A stretch of 64,000 nt of DNA from Coniella vitis (lineage: Eukaryota > Ascomycota > Sordariomycetes > Diaporthales > Schizoparmaceae): NCBI GenBank assembly GCA_011317545.1, contig WUJK01000014.1:124001-188000 (forward strand). The letters run 5' to 3'. Position 1 is the first letter of the stretch; the number at the start of each line of letters is the position of its first letter. A model generated the notes under the pieces. The model was not told the DNA's origin, ran no database searches, and saw nothing but the letters and a program-made list of their open reading frames with translations. The translations under genes were made by a program, and so were the position numbers. This document shows positions 11,089 to 22,180 of the stretch, one piece after another.

Positions 11089-14000
11089 GATGGAGATGGG
11101 ATGCTTCTGGATTATTGGGGTGGTGGGGTGGTGGACGACACGACAATCCTATCCATCCAAACCCAAGACGGAGGAGGGGCTCAAGAGACTCTACAGAGAG
11201 AAAAGAAAAGAAACGGGATCGATCATACGGTGCCCTGTCACTGCTCACTTGCGCCTCGGCACATGCAGCAGTGCGCCCTTATTTTGACGTCTCCCCAGCT
11301 CAGCCTCGTGGACCGTGGAGCCAGCAGATCGTGCAAGATATGCATACGAGCACGTTACGAGCAAACAATTCCACGTAGGGGACACCACAAAAAAAAAGAA
11401 AAGGGGTCTCCACTGTTACGCAAACGCTCAGACACAAATCTTTTTTCCCATCCACCAATCTTTGCTGGGAGAAGAAGCGCGCTTCTCAACTTCGGATTGC
11501 GGGATTCCCCCCCCCCCCGGGCCCATTTTGTTCAAAACGAAAAAATATGGCTCACAAAGTCGCGATTCCACACACGTTGGTCGTGTGACAAATCCAGCAG
11601 CACCGTCGTCAAACTGGTAGCAGACACTGACGCGGGCCACGGCACGCTGACCAAGTATCGGCATCATCAGAAGTGCGCTGCCTTCTCACGGGTCTGTCCT
11701 CAAAACATAACAATATATCGTCGACCATGCGCCCACAAGAATGACGGCCGTGAAGCAGAAAAGGCAGGCTATAGGAAACAAAAAACCTGCCAAAAAAAAA
11801 GAAAAGAAAAGGGAAAAAGAAGAAAGAAAAAAAAAAAATTCCACGCAGGTCCAAAAGTTCACACAACCCGTACCTAGCAAAGCTTGCAACACTTTAGACC
11901 CATCCAGCAACAGAGTACATTGTATGTATGTATGTACATCCACCGGGCTGTGGTATTTCTCAACAGAGCTGCTGCTGCTTCTAGACTCATGAATGGTGCT
12001 GGTGACACTTGCGGACTGGAAACGGAGAACGAACAAACCATGGTGGGCACTGGGCACTGGGCACGCCGGAACAAGTACTTGCATAGCAACTATGACAGTC
12101 ATATAATAGGAGGCTCTGTCGTTCAAGCGATCCAAACCGCAGATAGCCGCAGATACGGGGAAAGAAGGAAGAAGGAAAGAAAACTTTCTTCTCTCTAGTC
12201 TGGGGTTTCACAACACAAGGCGGGAGGGAGGGAGCCGCAGTGGAGCAACGGGGGACGTTGGTGGAGGAGGCTAAGAAGTAGCATGTCCAAGCAAAGCAGC
12301 AAGCGTTCCAAAATGTCCTTCTGTGGGGGGGGGGGTTTTTTCTTCTTTTTTTTTTCTCTCTTTCTTCTTGTGTCAACAACACGGAACCAGGTCCACGGCC
12401 TACAAGTCGCCGGTCCATCCACCCCTACCAACGGAGGATCCGCCCCATGGCATGGCATAGCGTGGGCCACGGAGCATAGAACAAGATATCCACTTCAATC
12501 AGCGATTACAGAGACTACAAAGTACATAGTCAAGGGCCACCCTCTCTGGAAAAGGGAGCCGAGGAATGAGGCTCAGCAAGGGCGCACCGGCCCGAGAGAG
12601 CATCAAGCGCCGGGTGCGTGGATGAAGGGGGGAAATGACAATTGCCAATGAATACGCCAGGCTTTTGTTTTTTTACGAACAAGAAGAAGAAGAAGAAAAA
12701 AAAAGACGCATGTTGAAGGGAGGAAAAGCCGCGCAAGGAGAACCGTCAGCAATACACGCGCAAACCCCCCGATCAACTTGCTACGTTTGCAGTCAGGTCC
12801 TCGAATAATAAATCTTTGCTATGCTTACTGCACACTGTACGACGTTTTCAGTCTCCAGGCCAGGCTGAAATACATACATAAGTAGTATATTTGCCTGTTG
12901 CCATGGCATGGCAGCATGTCCCAGGCTCCGCAACCGGCCACCTCCGACGGGGCGAACGAGCAGCAGGCCCTGTACCGTTTGGTTACGGCTCTCTCCTCGT
13001 ACTGTTCATCTGGATGTGATACAGACTTGGGTAACAGAGTCCCCGAAACCACAAGCCAAACATCGTACGGTGCCGTGCGTACTGTGAAAGAAACGAACCA
13101 TTGGCAGTCCCCGTGGGCACCATCTCGGGCTATCATTGCACCATCGTGAAACTCTTTGGGGCGGTTATTAATTTCCAGTCCACAGTAATAATGCGTCGCT
13201 CGCTTGCTGGGCGCTTCCAGCAGCCGCCGGCGGCGGGTTCCGGGAGGGAAATAGAAATCCCAAGAGCTGGAGACGGAATCGCGCAAAGGACAAAAAGAAA
13301 GAAAGAAAAGAAAAAGAAGAAAAAGAAGAAATTTCCAGACAAGCACCGGGACCCCCTTGTCCCACAAGTTCTAGATCGCCGCGAGAAGAGAGGGTCTGGC
13401 TTGAGCAAATGATCGACAAACCCTTTTTGCCGAGCGGCGGCGATGGCGCCAATACTCTTTTTCTTTTTCTTTTTTTCTTTTCGCCTTAAAGGACAAGGGA
13501 CGTCGCGCAACACACGAGGCAGATCTAGGACCACAGACATCTAAACGGATGAATAACTGAAATGGATGATAAGGAGAACCGGTAGAAAATCTCTTGCCTA
13601 GCCACGACATGATATCTTCGCGCCCAGTCGCTGCTTTTGGAATCTACAAGCGGGCAGGCCTTTGCACGGGCGATACGTAATAGTGTTGGCTTTTTTTCAG
13701 GTTGACCAGGTTGACGCTCCATCACGACAATTGGTTTGTTACTTGCGTTGACCGAGACGCACTTGATATAAGCGAGAGAGAGACTCGAGAGAGAGAGAGC
13801 CTTTTTGTTTCTTTTGTCCCCAGAATTGGTCAATAGAAAGTCCACATTCGTGCCGGCTGGGTTTCCTCCGTTACCGTTTGCGGGTCCAGAGTCCTTGCTT
13901 TGGATACTATCACATCCAGGAACCCAGTGGAGGGAGGAATGTGCGTGGAGGAAGACTATTGAAAGCCACGGAGGATACCACCCACCAGTACTTGAAGTAG

Positions 14001-17000
14001 GAATAAGTTGCAAAAGAGCGCAATCGAGTAATAATAGGGTAATGGAAAACAATCAATATTAGTATCAAAGACAAAAAGATGCTTCCATTGTAGTACAGCT
14101 GTTGAGTTAACCCCAGAACCCCCCCCCCTCTTTCTCTTCTGCCACACAGTAAATAGTACTTCATGTGATGAGATTCACCATCGCAGTTCCATTATCAAGT
14201 GCTGCAGCCGAAGAAGAAGGGATGGTCAAAAAGATGTCCCGCAAAACATTCACCCGGGGAAGAAAAATAAAAATATGTGCGAGGGCGGAACCCGGCACAG
14301 ATCGAACCAGACCTGAGCCGAGTCCAACGCACGAGGAGGAGGAGGCCATCACGAAGGCTTCCTTTCTCTGGCCCTCCTCTGCAGTAAATGCGGGGGAGAG
14401 TCTTTGGTTTTGCGTGCTGCATAAATAATGCAAGCTGTGCATCTCCTCGGATCGGAGACCAAGTAATATAAGTCATAGTACACGTACTCTGTACATATGC
14501 AGCATGATGCAAGCCGTTTTCTCCGCCCAGCTTGACATGTGAGGCTCCTCAGCCCAGAAGCCACAAGTCGGGAACCCCCAGATTTTGGGCTTTTCTGGCA
14601 AGAAAACCAACAAGTTTCTTTTTTTTTTTTTTTTCTTTTGTGGAGTTGTAGCACTACTTCTAGGTCATAGTTATAAAATCCCCACAGGACTTCATCAAGG
14701 TAAAGGGAGGAATAAAAAAAGAGGAGTGAAAATGTAAATCAGTACCGATGACGATGACGGATATTGCCATCACACATATGATGAACATATCGTCATCGAG
14801 CACGATCGACCCTCGCGACTTGCCCCAGTAAATTTGAATGATTTTACGGGGCCCCAATACCCTCCAAATGACTGTTTTGTCACGAACAGCTTTCTTCATT
14901 TGAATAAAGACAAGGGAGAAAAAAAAAGGCGCAAAGAGATACCAAAAATAGAAGCGGTTTAACAAAAGAAAAGTCAAGACTTGGTGCTAAAGAGAGGAGA
15001 GACGGGATCTGCAAGTCCTCCCCAAAAACCCAAAATGATCATTGTACTATTATTGATATCCTTTCGTATGAGCGAGCGGTAAAGGGATCTCCGAGCAGAG
15101 AAAAGGGATCTATCTGTCAACGCCGCAGTCAACAAACGACCCCGGGAGAATGCTGGCAAGCTTGCTTCCGATTGGACCGCGCCAACTCGAGTGATGTCGA
15201 TGGCATGAAACTTTATCAACTCACAGTTTGTCCAAAAGAAGCCTTGGTTGCCATGTCAGAGAAAGGGATTTCCTGTTTCCTCGGAACGTACCGTCAGCCT
15301 GGTGTGCTATGTACTGTCTAACTACTCCTATTATGTACATGGTGCTTGTACTATTCACCCATGTACTTAGTACCATAGTTGGAACCAGAAGGAATACTAT
15401 CCATACTAAAACACTGCAAGGTAGTATACGTTATAAATTCAGACCATATGGTCTGAGGATACCAAGTACGGTCTCGTCCTCATACTATGTACATAGTACT
15501 ATGATATGGCTTGTATACGCTGCCCTAGACGGACAGGCGGCTCACGAGGATGGAGAGTCGCGAGACGGAGGAGCAAGGCTGGAGAGCGGATGCAAGACTT
15601 TGGTGCTCGCTGGGCGCGGCAGCGGGGACCTTTTCAGGCTTCCGGAAGCCGACACAGTTTCATTGTCGACTCGAAGCAAAGTACCTGTACTTGTACTCTG
15701 TGTGTGCTGAAACCGATGCGGTTGTCTGAAAAGACTGCCGGCGTTGCCTTGCTGGCGATGGACTCGATACCAAGCAACTGCAAACACCCGTCCGCAACTT
15801 TTGCATTACCTTGATCTGTTTTGCACTGTATCTTTGACTTTTCTCTCTCTCTCTTTTTCACTACTATGTGATCTCTCTTATCTTCCCTTTTCAACTCTTC
15901 ACTCCACCCCTTTACTACAGTACGCGCCAAAGCACAAAAAACACTCGCCGAAAGCAGGGCTCACTAGCTGCTGTAGAAAGAAGAAGAAAAAAAAAAAGAA
16001 GACAAAAGGCATGAACATGCCAACGTTCAAAGTATTCTTCTACCATAGTACCCCCCCAAAAAACGAAATTGCAGGCTCGTCCGGTAGTACTGGTACTTGG
16101 ACCGAAACTTGGCTCTACCTTTTTTTTTTTCTTAGCACTTTGCCCGTATACGGTATGCCTAGGCGGCAGCGGCAGCGGCAGCGGCAGCGGCGGCGGGCGG
16201 GCGGCTGCGAGTGGACGATGAAAATGTTTGCGGTTTCGGGCCGGACAGCTTTGTTCGGTACCTGGTATTTGAGTCAGCGGGAAAAGGAACAAGCTGCGAT
16301 GTACCTATACTTGTTGTACTTCTGCCGTGCTTTTATGAGCTGGATCGGATACACTGGATTTTGCCTGAACTGAAAGGGCAACATTTCCAAAGAAAGAACA
16401 TGATCACACCAACAAATCTCGAATGCCGTTTTCCGAATTGCAAAAGGGGCTGGCTTTTTTTTTTTTTCTTTTTTTTTCTTGCCGCGTGCAGGTAAAAAAG
16501 GGGAGTGTGAGATCCTCAAACCCCATCTCATCTTCTCTCTGCTGTTTCCGATGTACCAGTCAGTTTGTCGACGGGCAACCCGGCGGGCGGTTGCTGGTAA
16601 GTAAAGAAAGTACTTCACATAGTATTCCAGTACGTAGTGTACCCGCCCCACCCCGCATGCTCGCCATAGCAGTGGGGGGTGGGTTGTGTTTTGCCCTTGC
16701 CCTTTTCTTCTAGCGTCATGAAAATCAGAAGGCTCTCACTCAGGCTTTCTGTCGCCCTGGCGGCTCAAAGCGCTGGCCCTGTTGCTGTGCTGTGGCCTGG
16801 CCTGGACTTGATTTGGTGAGCATAATAGCAGCGCCAGGCTGGCTGGCAGCGGGCTATAACCGACTAAAACTCTCAATGTGGAAACAAAGGAGCATAGGCT
16901 GCATTGGTGTCGGCGGTTATGTGTCATATTTCGGTAGGATGGAGAGGCTGTCTACTGTCCTCATCAGCACGCAAGATGTTGTTTTGTCCCGCACACGCAC

Positions 17001-19240
17001 ACGACCATCTCGGTACTTTTTCCTGTGTATGGTTAGAGAAGGAGAAGTCAGCGCCTGCTCAGTATGCACATGGTATGAAAACCATCCCAAAGACACCGGA
17101 CTCTTTCAAAAAAAGAAACAGACTGTGACAGAATAGGAAACAAGTGATCGACAATGCGGAAAGCAACAGGTTTGGTTTGTGAGGAAAGTTACTTTTTGGC
17201 AAATGTCCGTAATCCAAAGTCAAGTTGAGAGGTGTTTGCAAAAGTTATTTGTGTGTTGGTGTGAGAAGGAAAGGGAAAAAGGAAAAGAAAACTAGCCGCC
17301 TCCTTTTCCAGATGGAGGGGCTGGCGAAATGAAGCCATCGTGGGATTTTACCATGTGCATCTGTCAGCTAAGGGGAAGGAGGGGGGGGGGCCGGGCACGA
17401 GACTTGGGCGATTGCTTGATCGGCGAACCTCTAGTAGAGAGCATGTAAAGTGCACCACCATACATGGCGCAAGAATGGCATCATCTAGACCTGTCACATT
17501 GTCCGTTTCCCTCATCAACCCATCCCATCTCGAAGCTGGCCAGTGACACTTGTTCTTGTTGCCCATCACGGGACTTTGAAAAGCTAAAAACAAGGTGCTT
17601 TGCGTTGGAAAAGGGTCCAATGGCGGTGAACTGGCAGGTCGCCTCCGTCCTGTCCAAGTCACGTCCACAACTCAACTGTGTGACATTGCCATCGCACCGG
17701 CTAACAAACTTACCTAGCCAGGAAGCCAGCCAGCTAGCCAACTAGCCAACAAAGTGAGTGGGCTGATGTCAACCTTGACAATGACATCTGGATCGCGCTG
17801 GTACGATTCTGGGGCGCGGCTCCATGTACCCCGGAGCATCAGGCTGCCCATCACGGTCCTTTTATCCTGTTGCATGGCCAAGTATTGTACTTCGCAACGC
17901 GCAGTTGCGCAAACCAGCCAAAGCAACCAAGCAGTGGACCACGGGATCTGGAAAAGGGACCAGATGCAAAACAGGCCTGCCGGTCTAGGAGATCTCCTTT
18001 TGAGGAAGACCCAAAGCAAGGTGACGAGATGGAAAAAAGAAAAAGAAAAAGACGACTTTCTTCGTTATATCCACCCACTAACACGGTCACTATGGCATTC
18101 GCGTCGTGAGAAGAAGGCAAGAAAAAAGAGAGCCCTGTAAATACCATGTAAGTTCTATGTAATTGCTCACTTAGGAGCCCCTAATGAACCCCCAGAAAGA
18201 AGCATAGAACAAGAAAAGAACAAGAAAAAAAAATACGTACAGGGGGCAACCCTTTCTGGAAACTGGGGCTCTCTCTCTCGTTTTTTTTTTTTTTTAGCGG
18301 TACGGCGGTACACTTGCGGGCTTAGTAGCGGTAGAAGTACTTTGAGTACCTCTACATAGCACCTCTCAGCGCCGGAGTGGCATGCTATGTGTCATGAATT
18401 ACCTGATGGAAACAGGGCTAAGAAAGGTTCGCAGTGGGCTCTCCATGCGCTTGGGGCCTGGCTTTTTGGGGATCGTGAAATAATATAGAAGCGCCTGGTA
18501 GCCTCGGTTTTGGATGGCCACGAAGACGACCCTTTTTTTTTCTGATTTTTTTTTCCTTTCCATTATGGTATATTGTTGCTCTTTATTTGGTTTGTTGCTG
18601 AACGATTCCTCTGTGTTTGATACCCCGTCGCAAGCAAACCAACCAATACTCTATACACTCCGCCTCCCATTTTCCCCTTTGGGACACCCACGGCTTATAC
18701 AGTGTCCCCACGTACGCACGCAAGCAATCTCTCGCGGCCGGACAAAGAAGACGCAAACCGAACGCCAGAACGAAGCCCGAAAGAAGACGACCAGAAAGGC
18801 CTCCTCCTTCGTTCTGCCCTCGAGGCGTGCGCATACAAGAAGACACGCACACGCGCACCTGTGGCCTGCCAAACAGCTCCCCTTGGACTATGTTTTCCTA
18901 GCCCATTCCATCCCGGTCTTGTTCTCACAAACCCCGTTGGCATCTCTGGTCTCTGCTCTGTAGCCCTGCCGTCCAACATCACGAATTGGAGCGGTACAGC
19001 AGTTCTGTGTAAACAAACAGACACAGCTCCGTGGTACAACACACGAGCGCCAAAGAGGAAACCAGGAAACAAGAGAGAGAGGAATCACACCAAGACGACC
19101 TCATCGACGACCATCTCGGCTGCCAATCCCAAAAGGTTAACCGCAAAACGCACCAATCACAGGCCAAAGAAGAAAAAAAGAAATTAAAAAATCTCGGCCG
19201 AGGTATAGCCATAAAAGACAAACATAAAAGCGTGCCCACG
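11089..19240. other. 8.1-kb stretch without a supported gene
   Basis: No open frame here shows family motifs, good splice continuation or coding-like composition. The longest frames are rich in Lys/Phe homopolymer translations. The DNA is dotted with A, T, G and C homopolymers: a C-run near 11508, a G-run near 12326-12336, a C-run near 14120, a G-run near 17382, a T-run near 18285, and many A/T runs of 9-15. Between about 15305 and 15505 there is a dense cluster of GTAC-containing palindromes, including TACTATGTACATAGTA. The last about 600 bp are probably promoter and 5' leader of the arrestin gene. Short, lineage-specific or non-coding genes cannot be excluded. Confidence 0.5.
15483..15498. 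repeat. 16-bp perfect palindrome TACTATGTACATAGTA
   Basis: Made of the same two half-elements as the palindrome near 39.7 kb, but in the opposite order. It lies in a 200-bp zone (about 15305-15505) crowded with GTAC-type near-copies. Confidence 0.95.
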
Positions 19241-21319
19241 ATGCCGCACCGCGTCGCCAGCTTCTTCCGCAACCCAACCAGTTCCATCGAGAACCAGGTC
19301 ATCCAGCTCAAGAAATCCACCATCCGCAGCCGCACCAAGTCGCCCAACCGCCCGACGCTGGCCGAGCGCGTTCCCTCGTACGCTTCGTCGGTTGAAGAAG
19401 ACGCTGCTGCTGCTGGCGGTACTGCTGCCACGAGCCCAATGGACGAGCACGCGCCCTCTCCAGCAGGAGGCGAGTCGGCTCCTCCTCCTTCCAACGCGCC
19501 GGCGACCACCACCACCACCAACAGCAGCACATCTTCTGTCCACACTCCACAGCATCCAGCGCACCCGTCCGCCGTCACCAGACTGCTCTCCGACTCGCCG
19601 CGTCTCCGTCCTCACGACAGCGATGCCGCCCCGCCCAAAAAGGAAAAAGACCACCACCACCACCGCCTCTCCTTCCCCGGCCTCCACCTCGGCCGCATCG
19701 CGCACCACGCGTCGCACTCCAAGGACAAGGACCGCGACAGGGACCGCGACGCCTCGAGCAGCAGCCACGCGTCGCACTCCAAGGGCGCCAACCCGCACGC
19801 CACCCTCACCTGCCGCATCGAGTCCCCGCCCATCATCCTCTACGGCGACGCCGAGACCTCGACGGGCGCCCTCGTCTCGGGCCAGCTCTTCCTCGACGTG
19901 CCCAAGGACGAGGCCGGCTACGACATTGCCTCCTTCCGCGCGACCCTGCACTGCCACGTCACGCAAAAGAAGCCCGCCGCCCCGCACTGCGCCGACTGCG
20001 CCCACCACTGGACCCTGCTCAAGGAGTGGGAGTTCCTGCCCCCATCCGCCGGCGCCGCCGCCGGCGCCCACCGCCTCGCCAAGGGCTCCCACCCGTTCCC
20101 CTTCTCCGTCCTGCTGCCGGGCCACCTGCCCGCCACCCTCGACACGCCGCTCGTGAGCATCGCCTACGAGTTCAAGGCCGAGGCCATCCCCGCGGCGTGG
20201 ACGGGCGCAGGCTCGTTGCCGGCTTCGGGCGCAACCACTCCCACCGGCGCCGGCGGCAGCAGCAGTAGCAGCCACCTTCTTCTCCACAGCAGCCACAACC
20301 ACCACAGCCACAGCAGCCACAGCCACAGCAGCCACCACCACCACAACAGCCAACACGCCCCCATCAAGCTCGAGAAGCTCTTGGAAGTCAAGCGCTCCCT
20401 GCCGCCGCCCGACCTGCCCCACCACTCGGTGCGCGTCTTCCCGCCCACCAACGTCAAGGCCTCGGTGCACTACCAGCAAGTCATCCACCCCATCGGCACA
20501 AACACCCTCACCATGCGCCTCGACGGCATCGCAAAGTCCAACGCCGGCGGCACCACCATCGAGTACTGGAAACTCAAAAAGCTCACCTGGCGGCTCGAGG
20601 AGACCCTCAAGACCGTCGCCCCCGCCTGCGACAAGCACAGATCCTCCGTCAGCCTCACCACAAGCGGCGGCGGCAGCGACGACAACCAACAACAACAACA
20701 GGCCGCAGAAAACAACAACAACAAGAAATCCGGCACCCCCCGCATCGAAACCCGCATCATTGGCGAAAAAACCCTCTTCAACGGCTGGAAATCCACCTAC
20801 GCCGGCCCCACCGACTCCTCCGTCGAGCTCGAGCTCGAGTACACGCTCAACAAGCACGCCAAGTTCGCCTGCGACCTGCGCAACCCGCGCGCCCCGCAGC
20901 CCGAGCTGCTGCTGCTCCCCGACGGCACGCCGCCGCCCCCGCAGGCCCCCGAGCCCATGACCAACACCGAAGTCACCCACCAGCTGATGCTCGAGATGGT
21001 CGTCTCGCAAGAGTGCGCCCCCGTCGGCAAGCCCGGGCTCGTCACGCAGACGGGCGTCGGCCGCATCCTGCGCATGCACTTTGGCACCGTGCTCACCGAG
21101 CGCGGCGGCATCGGCATCTCGTGGGACAATGAGGCGCCCCCGATCTACCAGGATGTGCCCGCGAGTCCGCCGGCGTATGACTGCGGTGGTGGTGGGTCTT
21201 CCTCCTCCCGCCTGGGCCTCGAGGGACTGCCGGATGTCATGGAGAGTTTGGATGCGGCTGGTACGCCGACTCACAGCGCGCGGCCCAGTCGGAGGAATTC
21301 AGCCGAGTTGCATCGATAA
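19241..21319 (+). CDS. Arrestin-family ubiquitin-ligase adaptor (ART1/LDB19-like)
   Basis: Single-exon model, 692 aa. Start chosen at the ATG of MPHRVASFFRNP, the first ATG of the frame. After a disordered, Ser/His-rich N terminus comes an arrestin N-like block, IESPPIILYGDAETSTGALVSGQL (split here as IESPPIILYGDA and STGALVSGQL, near residues 195-220), typical of the LDB19/Art1 group. Further arrestin strands follow (HPFPFSVLLPGHLP, VSIAYEFKAEA), then a His/Ser-rich loop, then the C-terminal arrestin part (VKASVHYQQVIHP, EYWKLKKLTWRLEE). Near the C terminus are two PPxY motifs, PPIY and PPAY, about ten residues apart, which in this family recruit Rsp5/NEDD4 HECT ligases to permeases. Likely role: selective ubiquitination and endocytosis of plasma-membrane transporters. 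The long antisense open frame here is a GC-bias artefact. Confidence 0.82.
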   Translation: MPHRVASFFRNPTSSIENQVIQLKKSTIRSRTKSPNRPTLAERVPSYASSVEEDAAAAGGTAATSPMDEHAPSPAGGESAPPPSNAPATTTTTNSSTSSVHTPQHPAHPSAVTRLLSDSPRLRPHDSDAAPPKKEKDHHHHRLSFPGLHLGRIAHHASHSKDKDRDRDRDASSSSHASHSKGANPHATLTCRIESPPIILYGDAETSTGALVSGQLFLDVPKDEAGYDIASFRATLHCHVTQKKPAAPHCADCAHHWTLLKEWEFLPPSAGAAAGAHRLAKGSHPFPFSVLLPGHLPATLDTPLVSIAYEFKAEAIPAAWTGAGSLPASGATTPTGAGGSSSSSHLLLHSSHNHHSHSSHSHSSHHHHNSQHAPIKLEKLLEVKRSLPPPDLPHHSVRVFPPTNVKASVHYQQVIHPIGTNTLTMRLDGIAKSNAGGTTIEYWKLKKLTWRLEETLKTVAPACDKHRSSVSLTTSGGGSDDNQQQQQAAENNNNKKSGTPRIETRIIGEKTLFNGWKSTYAGPTDSSVELELEYTLNKHAKFACDLRNPRAPQPELLLLPDGTPPPPQAPEPMTNTEVTHQLMLEMVVSQECAPVGKPGLVTQTGVGRILRMHFGTVLTERGGIGISWDNEAPPIYQDVPASPPAYDCGGGGSSSSRLGLEGLPDVMESLDAAGTPTHSARPSRRNSAELHR

Positions 21320-21768
21320 AAGTCTTTTTTTTCCCCGGCCTCTGGGCCATTCATTCTCTTCTACTTTATCTTCATTTCCTCGCCTTTCCTTTCTTTTGGA
21401 CAATGATTTGCTTTACACGATTTGTCGAAATCTTTTCTTCACAGATATCCAAAGTCCCCCCAACTGGCGACACAGCACCTCTTCAACGATGTGTGTTTTT
21501 TGATCTTTGATTTTTTTTCTTTATTTTTTTTTTCGGCTCTTGGTTATACATCATGACGATATTCAAGCCTTTCCTTTTTCTTTTACTTTTTTTCTTACTT
21601 AGTTTAACACTTTGTTTACTCGACTTGGATCGGGCTGATACCCCCAAAAGATGAATGCCATATCGGCACAGACTGCCGCATTCATTCTGTTTGAAATTCT
21701 TGATTTGCTTTGCACACTTTACCTAGGTAGACAGCGAAATAGAAAAGGGAATCGGTTGGCATAGGCAC

Positions 21769-21820
21769 GGGTAGGGTAGGATAGGGTAGGGTAGGGTAGG
21801 GTAGGGTAGGGTAGGATAGG
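21769..21820. repeat. Telomere-like pentamer array (GGGTA)n
   Basis: Ten consecutive 5-bp units: eight GGGTA and two GGATA variants (third and tenth units). It resembles the fungal telomere unit TTAGGG with one T missing, but lies in the middle of single-copy genic DNA. Confidence 0.9.
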
Positions 21821-21955
21821 CTACAAGGGAGGGGAAAGCGAAAAAGTTACCACTACTCATTATAATATCAATTACAGCATGAACAAAACAACCACAAACG
21901 AGTTCCAGCCCGTTATGACATTGTGAAGAATCCGAGACGGAAGAAACGCCGCAAA

Positions 21956-21990
<35 letters not shown>

Positions 21991-21998
21991 TGCTGCTG
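21956..21998. repeat. (GCT)n trinucleotide repeat, intergenic
   Basis: Fourteen near-perfect GCT/CTG units with a single TTG interruption, outside any gene I support. Confidence 0.85.
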
Positions 21999-22180
21999 TA
22001 TAGTACTATGTAATGATCACCAGAAACAAGTAAACCACCATTTCACCGCTACAGAACCCCATGTGCCTGCCTCGACAAAAGCGACATCGGAACTGTAAAA
22101 ATGGAATCAGACTTTGAACGCCAGTATGCCACAGACTTGACCAGCGTGTGTTCTTTTTGGTAAATCAAATAATGGCTCTC

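Larger units (their letters stand above)
21320..22180. other. Convergent 3' intergenic region
   Basis: This region lies between the arrestin and GTPase stop codons. It contains T-rich tracts, the GGGTA array (21769-21820), a CTG/GCT triplet run (21956-21998) and one TACTATGTA (22004-22012). No gene is seen. Confidence 0.6.

Noticed and set aside
11101..11877. 258-codon open frame
   Set aside because: No family motif; ends in a Lys-rich translation of A-tracts. Looks like chance in non-coding DNA.
13525..14052. 175-codon open frame (-)
   Set aside because: Composition not coding-like, no motif, no splice continuation; repeats (GA)n and T-runs are translated.
11089..19240. Degenerate transposon or RIP-affected block
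   Set aside because: No terminal repeats, transposase or reverse-transcriptase fragments, and no extreme AT bias were seen.
19184..21274. 696-codon open frame antisense to the arrestin-like gene
   Set aside because: Gly/Val/Ala-rich shadow frame with long Val runs that mirror His/Asn codons on the other strand; no motif.
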